Of a stretch of 64,000 nucleotides of DNA, positions 59,564 to 64,000 are shown one piece after another. Made by a program: the position numbers and the translations under genes. The DNA lies in assembly GCF_001429045.1 (NCBI RefSeq), contig NZ_LMHY01000003.1, forward strand, positions 59,636-123,635. Direction: 5' to 3'. The notes beneath the pieces are model-generated. The model did not search any database. It was not told where the DNA came from and was given only the letters and a program-made list of their open reading frames with translations. This DNA comes from Pseudomonas sp. Root71 (GTDB lineage: Bacteria; Pseudomonadota; Gammaproteobacteria; Pseudomonadales; Pseudomonadaceae). Within the stretch, counting starts at the first letter, position 1. Every line of letters begins with the position of its first letter.

Positions 59564-61093
59564 ATGCACAATCCATTACTTTACGCGTTGTCGGCTGTAC
59601 TGTTCTTGAGCGGATCGTCCTGCCTGGCACTGGATACGAATGGGACCGCCGCCACACCGACAGCCGCCGCTGCCCCCGCTCCGGCAAGCGCGACCACGGC
59701 AGCGCCCGCCGCCCCGGTGGCCAAGGATCCGGTGTTTACCCAGGAACAGCTGGATCAGATGCTGGCGCCCATTGCGCTTTACCCGGACCCACTGTTTGCA
59801 CAGGTGCTGATGGCCTCCACCTACCCCGGGGAAGTCGGCGAGGCGGTCAGTTGGTCCAAGGCGCACCCCGACGCCAAGGGTGACGATGCGGTCAGACAGG
59901 TGGCAAACCAGCCCTGGGATCCGAGCGTGCAGGCGCTGGTCGCCTTCCCGCAGGTTCTGGTAATGCTGGGGCAGGACCCCGTCTGGGTCCAGCGCCTGGG
60001 TGATGCCTTCCTGGCGCAGCCCGACGATCTCATGGAAAGCGCCCAACGCTTGCGTCGCCAGGCACAGGCCGCCGGCAATCTGCAGAGCAACCAGTATCAG
60101 AACGTGACGATCCAGAATGTCGCGCCGTCGGCACCGGCGACCACGAACGCGGCACCGGCCCCTGAAGCGGCCCCGGCCAGCAACTCCACCATCATCATTC
60201 AGCCTGCCGATCCGCAGGTGGTGTACGTCCCCACCTATAACCCGACAACCACCTACGGCACCTGGGCCTACCCGGCATCGCCGCCCGCGTACTATCCACC
60301 GCCACCGGCCTATTACCCCGGTCAGGCGCTGATGGCCGGACTCGCGTTTGGCGCCGGTGTGGCGATCGTTGGATCCTTGTGGGGTGAATGTGACTGGGGC
60401 AATAACGACGTCGACATCGACGTCAATCGCTACAACAACATCAATGCCAACAACCGGATCAACAACAACAAATGGCAGCACAACCCGGTGCATCGCAATG
60501 GCGTGCCCTATCGGGACAATGCGAGCCGCGCACAGTACGGTCGCCAACTCAATGGTGCCAATCAGCGGGAAGCCTATCGCGGAGACAATGCCCAACGCGC
60601 CCAGGCCCGTGAAAATGCCCGCACCTCAATGGACAAGCACGGTATCGAACGACCTGCCACCAGCAACCGCGAAGCCCGTGATCAAACGCGCAAACTCCAG
60701 TCCGCAACTGCGGGCGGCGATCGACGGCAGGCCGGTGCAGACAGGCCCAAGGCAGCGGACAGAAGCCAGGGCACGACCAGAAACACCCGGGAGAACCAGC
60801 AGCCCAGGAGAGAGACCCAGCAGGCCAGGAACCAGAGTTCCCAGTTGAATCAGCGCCGGGAAGGCTCCGCGCAGACGCGGCAAGCGACGAACAAACGGCC
60901 CGCCGCCAGTGCCGGCAGTGCCCGCAACAATGCGTTCGCCGGCGCACGGTCACCGTCCCAGGCCAACGTCCAGGCCAATCGAGGCCGGGCCAGCCAGGCA
61001 TCCGCCCAACGCCCCAGTGCCTCGCGATCAGCCGGTCACCAGGTCAGCCGGCCGTCCAATCCACCAGCGCGTCAAAGGGGGGGCCGCCGTTGA
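59564..61093 (+). CDS. DUF3300 protein
   Basis: The start at 59564 (MHNPLLYALSAVLFLSG) follows GGGGGG and gives 509 residues with a signal peptide ending near SSCLA. The DUF3300 core includes FTQEQLDQMLAPIALYPDPL, FAQVLMASTYPGEVGEAVSW, WDPSVQALVAFPQVL and the repeated IQPADPQVVYVPTYNP. The second half is a low-complexity run rich in Asn, Arg, Gln and Ala, probably disordered. It is paired with the DUF2950 gene as in many proteobacteria. The envelope function is unknown. Confidence 0.88.
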   Translation: MHNPLLYALSAVLFLSGSSCLALDTNGTAATPTAAAAPAPASATTAAPAAPVAKDPVFTQEQLDQMLAPIALYPDPLFAQVLMASTYPGEVGEAVSWSKAHPDAKGDDAVRQVANQPWDPSVQALVAFPQVLVMLGQDPVWVQRLGDAFLAQPDDLMESAQRLRRQAQAAGNLQSNQYQNVTIQNVAPSAPATTNAAPAPEAAPASNSTIIIQPADPQVVYVPTYNPTTTYGTWAYPASPPAYYPPPPAYYPGQALMAGLAFGAGVAIVGSLWGECDWGNNDVDIDVNRYNNINANNRINNNKWQHNPVHRNGVPYRDNASRAQYGRQLNGANQREAYRGDNAQRAQARENARTSMDKHGIERPATSNREARDQTRKLQSATAGGDRRQAGADRPKAADRSQGTTRNTRENQQPRRETQQARNQSSQLNQRREGSAQTRQATNKRPAASAGSARNNAFAGARSPSQANVQANRGRASQASAQRPSASRSAGHQVSRPSNPPARQRGGRR

Positions 61094-62007
61094 AAAACCA
61101 TCCTCGATTGAAGGGACTCACGGGCTTGCTCCCTCATGTCCTGGTTATAGCCGCCGGCTTGTTGTGGTCGTGCATGGCGACGGCACAGCAGGCCTTTCCA
61201 ACCCCGGAAAAGGCCGCCGAAGCCTTCGTCGAGGCACTGGGCACGGAGCACTCCGACCAGGTACGCCTGACCGAGCTGCTAGGCAGCGACTGGCACAGCT
61301 ACATCCCCCGCGAAGGCGTGCAGCGCGAAGATGTGGATGCATTTTTGCAGCAATACCGCGAGCAACACCACATTGAAAACACCAGCGACCGCAAGGCCAT
61401 CCTGGCGGTTGGCAGCAACAACTGGACACTGCCCATCCCCATGACCAAAGCCGCGGACGGTTGGCGCTTCGACATGAAGGCCGGCAGTGCCGAGATCCGT
61501 GCACGTCAAATCGGCCGCAATGAACTTGCCGCGGTGCAATCGGTGCTGGCCTATCACGATGCCCAGATGGACTATGCGTCAGTGGATCGGGACCATGACG
61601 GCGCACTCGAGTATGCGCAGAAAATCTTCAGCACCCCCGGCCAGCACGACGGACTCTATTGGGCCGAAGACGACAGCGACCAGATCAGCCCGTTGGGGCC
61701 ATCGTTCGGCAAAGCCATTGCCGATGAAGAGTGGCACGGCTACCGCTTCCGCATCCTTAATGGCCAGGGTCCTTCGGCACCTGGCGGCGCCTACAGTTAC
61801 CTCATCGGTGACAAGATGAGCCGGGGCTTTGCGCTGATCGCCTGGCCGGTGAAGTACAACGACACCGGCGTGATGAGTTTCATGATCAGTCATGAAGGCC
61901 AGGTGTTCGAGAAAGACCTGGGGCCCGAGAGTGAAAAACTGGCTCTGGCGATGAAGCGCTTTGATCCGGATGACAGCTGGAAAGAGGTGGCTGAGGACCA
62001 GGAGTAG
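61090..62007 (+). CDS. DUF2950 protein
   Basis: The start is a TTG overlapping the DUF3300 stop (TTGA), giving 305 residues with a signal peptide ending near ATAQQ. DUF2950 features are AFPTPEKAAEAFVEALGTEH, YAQKIFSTPGQHDGLYW, GYRFRILNGQGPSAPGGAYS and GFALIAWPVKYNDTGVMSFM. The family is almost always next to DUF3300. The GTT/TTG start and four-base overlap make it translationally coupled, so it is probably made in fixed proportion to its partner. Confidence 0.88.
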   Translation: MKNHPRLKGLTGLLPHVLVIAAGLLWSCMATAQQAFPTPEKAAEAFVEALGTEHSDQVRLTELLGSDWHSYIPREGVQREDVDAFLQQYREQHHIENTSDRKAILAVGSNNWTLPIPMTKAADGWRFDMKAGSAEIRARQIGRNELAAVQSVLAYHDAQMDYASVDRDHDGALEYAQKIFSTPGQHDGLYWAEDDSDQISPLGPSFGKAIADEEWHGYRFRILNGQGPSAPGGAYSYLIGDKMSRGFALIAWPVKYNDTGVMSFMISHEGQVFEKDLGPESEKLALAMKRFDPDDSWKEVAEDQE

Positions 62008-62049
62008 CAGGCGCGACCTGCTGCAAGCCTTCAGAACGGCTCAAGGCAG

Positions 62050-62553
62050 TTATCTGATCGACAGGACGAATCGGTCTTCGCCCCCGGTGTTGTCGTTACA
62101 GGAGGGTTGCTCAAGCTTGAATCCGCACCGATCCAGAACTTTTCTGGAACCGGCATTCTCCCTGAAAGCATACGCAACCAGTTGCACCAGTCCCCAGCGC
62201 ATCCGTGCCTCCTGGATCAGGTGTCTCAACGCCAGTGTTGCCAGCCCCTGGCCGCATGCGCGCTGATCAATCCGATAGCCCACCTGCGCAGAACCCGTCG
62301 ATGAATCGATGCTTTTCAGATTGGCTCGACCGACGATTCTCTGACTGCAATCCTCGATGACAAAGGGGTGCCAGGCGCCGATGGCAAAATCGGACAAATA
62401 GCTTTCGATATGATCGGCGACACCCTGCAACGAGTAAAAAGCAGGATCGCGCGCATCGATATGGGATTCGAACCATTCACGGTTGTGGATTTCGAAAGCC
62501 AGCAACGCTTGAGCGTCAGTCATTTTCAGCTCGCGTACGCTAAACGATTCCAT
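62050..62553 (-). CDS. GNAT acetyltransferase (RimJ/RimL type)
   Basis: The 167-residue protein has the RimJ/L pattern: RANLKSIDSSTGSAQVGYRI, the acetyl-CoA loop QRACGQGLATLALRHLIQEA and the closing VLDRCGFKLEQPSC. It would acetylate a protein N-terminus or a small amine. It is convergent with the DUF2950 gene and divergent from arsR. Substrate unknown. Confidence 0.88.
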   Translation of the reverse strand: MESFSVRELKMTDAQALLAFEIHNREWFESHIDARDPAFYSLQGVADHIESYLSDFAIGAWHPFVIEDCSQRIVGRANLKSIDSSTGSAQVGYRIDQRACGQGLATLALRHLIQEARMRWGLVQLVAYAFRENAGSRKVLDRCGFKLEQPSCNDNTGGEDRFVLSIR

Positions 62554-62660
62554 TCACCACCTCTCCTTTGTCTTGTGCCGAATTGGCTCGAGTCTATCCC
62601 ATACCTGAACATCCTGGCCGGACCGAGCCTTACCTTCTCAGTCAGAGCGGCTTGCACAAA

Positions 62661-62696
62661 ACATATGGAGAATCGTATATTCGAATAACCATATGT
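62661..62696. promoter_or_regulatory. ArsR operator and ars promoter
   Basis: The arms ACATATGG (62661-62668) and CCATATGT (62689-62696) form a perfect dyad around 20 bases. Inside it lies the 10-bp palindrome TATTCGAATA (62678-62687), similar to known ArsR-type operators. It ends 14 bases before the arsR ATG at 62711. This supports that ATG over the one at 62693, which lies inside the dyad. Confidence 0.75.
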
Positions 62697-62710
62697 ATCG
62701 AGCCACGCCA

Positions 62711-63058
62711 ATGCTCAATCCTGCCGCCGTATTCAAATGCCTGTCCGACGAAACCCGCGCCCGGGCCACCTTGCTCATCACCCGTGAAGGCGAGTTATGC
62801 GTGTGTGAGCTGGTCTGCGCCCTGGACGACAGCCAGCCCAAGATTTCCCGCCATCTTGCCCAGCTTCGCGGCTGCGGCCTGCTTCTCGACCGCCGCCAGG
62901 GACAGTGGGTGTATTACCGACTGAACCCCGAACTGCCCGCGTGGGTTCGCGACGTTCTCGAGACAACCTTGCTGGCAAACGCCGACTGGCTTGCGAACGA
63001 CAGTACTCGCCTTGCCGCGATGGGCGACCGTCCGCTCAACACTTCCGCCTGCTGCTAA
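62711..63058 (+). CDS. arsR: ArsR family arsenic-responsive repressor
   Basis: The start at 62711 ([16 protein letters not shown]) gives 115 residues. The winged helix-turn-helix includes [20 protein letters not shown] with the classic arsenite site CVC (third Cys in ELVCAL), then [20 protein letters not shown]. It ends in Cys-Cys. It represses the ars operon and is released by As(III)/Sb(III). It is followed 23 bases later by arsB. Confidence 0.92.
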   Translation: MLNPAAVFKCLSDETRARATLLITREGELCVCELVCALDDSQPKISRHLAQLRGCGLLLDRRQGQWVYYRLNPELPAWVRDVLETTLLANADWLANDSTRLAAMGDRPLNTSACC

Positions 63059-63081
63059 CCCTTCATTCATCGAGACTGTGC

Positions 63082-64000
63082 ATGTTTACTGCGTTTACCA
63101 TTTTCCTGCTCACCATGGTGTTAGTCATCTGGCAACCCAAGGGCCTGGGCGTCGGCTGGAGCGCCTCCCTGGGGGCCGTCCTGGCCCTGCTGGCAGGCGT
63201 CGTGACGCTGGGCGATATCCCACTGGTGTGGGGCATTGTCTGGAACGCCACCGCGACCTTCATCTCGCTCATCATCATCAGTCTGCTGCTCGATGAGGCC
63301 GGGTTTTTCCAGTGGGCGGCACTGCATGTGGCGCGCTGGGCCAAGGGTGACGGGCGGCGCCTGTTCGTCTTCACGATACTGCTGGGGGCCGGCGTATCCG
63401 CCCTGTTTGCCAACGACGGTGCCGCCCTGATCCTGACCCCAATCGTCGTTTCAATACTGCTCGCACTGCGCTTTTCGCCAGCCTCTACCCTGGCGTTCGT
63501 CATGGCGGCCGGTTTCATTGCCGACACGGCGAGCTTGCCCCTGGTGGTGTCCAACCTCGTCAACATCGTTTCGGCCGACTACTTCAACCTGGGCTTCAGC
63601 GAATACGCCGCCATCATGGTGCCGGTCAACTTCGTTGCCGTGGCGACCACGCTCGTGGTGCTGTACTGGTTTTTCCGGCGTGACATTCCCAGGCATTACG
63701 CGCTCGATGACGTGATGGATCCGCGACGCGCCGTGCGTGATCCCCTGACCTTCCGCGTCGGCTGGCTTGTCCTGGCGCTGCTGCTGATCGGGCTGTTTGC
63801 CCTGGAACCCTTGGGCATTCCCATCAGCGCCATCTCAGCGGTCTGTGCCGCGATGCTGTTCGCCGTGGCGGCGCGTGGGCATGTGATTTCAACGCGACGG
63901 GTACTGCGTGAAGCGCCCTGGCAGGTCGTGATCTTTTCACTGGGCATGTACCTGGTAGTGTACGGGCTGAAAAACGCCGGACTGACCACCTACATGACCA
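63082..64000 (+). CDS. arsB: ArsB arsenite efflux pump (5' part, runs off window)
   Basis: ATG at 63082; 306 residues are visible before the right edge. It is a multi-helix member of the ArsB/NhaD class: [34 protein letters not shown] and [18 protein letters not shown] are near-diagnostic. It expels arsenite and antimonite. The gene follows arsR with no arsD or arsA seen. The rest of the operon, possibly arsC and arsH, would lie beyond. Confidence 0.92.
   Translation, partial: MFTAFTIFLLTMVLVIWQPKGLGVGWSASLGAVLALLAGVVTLGDIPLVWGIVWNATATFISLIIISLLLDEAGFFQWAALHVARWAKGDGRRLFVFTILLGAGVSALFANDGAALILTPIVVSILLALRFSPASTLAFVMAAGFIADTASLPLVVSNLVNIVSADYFNLGFSEYAAIMVPVNFVAVATTLVVLYWFFRRDIPRHYALDDVMDPRRAVRDPLTFRVGWLVLALLLIGLFALEPLGIPISAISAVCAAMLFAVAARGHVISTRRVLREAPWQVVIFSLGMYLVVYGLKNAGLTTYMT

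Overview
The window looks like chromosome of a fluorescent-group Pseudomonas. The support is the high-GC codon use, Pseudomonas-typical families (OprD-type porin, CysNC fusion, AzlCD, PchB-like lyase, DUF3300/DUF2950 pair, LysR-rich accessory blocks) and a feruloyl-CoA catabolic cluster of the kind described in P. fluorescens and Pseudomonas sp. HR199. I saw no rRNA, tRNA, CRISPR array, insertion sequence or phage gene.

Layout. 1-2.5 kb: 5' part of a huge VCBS-repeat adhesin (minus strand) whose frame is broken by two out-of-frame tandem duplications and a small deletion. It is followed by a PilZ protein and an orphan LuxR-type regulator with a degenerate receiver. 3.7-5.2 kb: azlCD with the remnant of a divergent LysR gene. 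5.2-10.7 kb: an ABC exporter, an orphan Wzz chain-length protein, a small secreted basic protein and a membrane acyltransferase. 10.7-13.8 kb: a flavin monooxygenase with amino-acid-type ABC transporter parts.

14.0-23.0 kb is the most distinctive block. DUF1214 protein, sulfotransferase, short-chain dehydrogenase and DHH phosphoesterase lie on the minus strand. SRPBCC protein, cysD, cysNC and a PAS-LuxR regulator lie on the plus strand. A 16-bp dyad of the form T(C/A)G(T)CC-N4-(G/A)GAC(G/T)A occurs twice in the divergent promoter, once before cysD and, with one mismatch, once before the luxR gene. I read this as one regulon that makes its own PAPS, sulfonates an unknown small molecule and possibly clears the by-product PAP.

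23.2-36.8 kb: a parvulin/HupE/DUF3604 envelope module, then the ferulate pathway on the minus strand (ech, vdh, fcs, thiolase) with a divergent MarR regulator, an OprD-type porin and an MFS aromatic-acid transporter. 36.8-41.0 kb: an ArsN2-like acetyltransferase, an orphan PchB-like lyase, and an M20 amidohydrolase plus binding protein under a divergent LysR. 41.2-48.8 kb: a heme-copper cytochrome c oxidase operon (subunit II with two tandem cytochrome c domains, subunit I, two subunit III genes, subunit IV) flanked by small stress-type and mini-membrane proteins.

48.9-54.9 kb is accessory: quinone oxidoreductase/LysR, a DUF3313 lipoprotein, an AT-richer patch with SnoaL-like, LysR and epimerase genes, and a decayed TPR-like fragment. 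55.0-64.0 kb: a ThiS/Mut7-C protein, TonB receptor with DUF1704 metallopeptidase, DUF3300/DUF2950, a GNAT, and arsR-arsB running off the right edge. Start codons were moved from the longest ORF wherever a clear ribosome-binding site, signal peptide or family alignment pointed further in.
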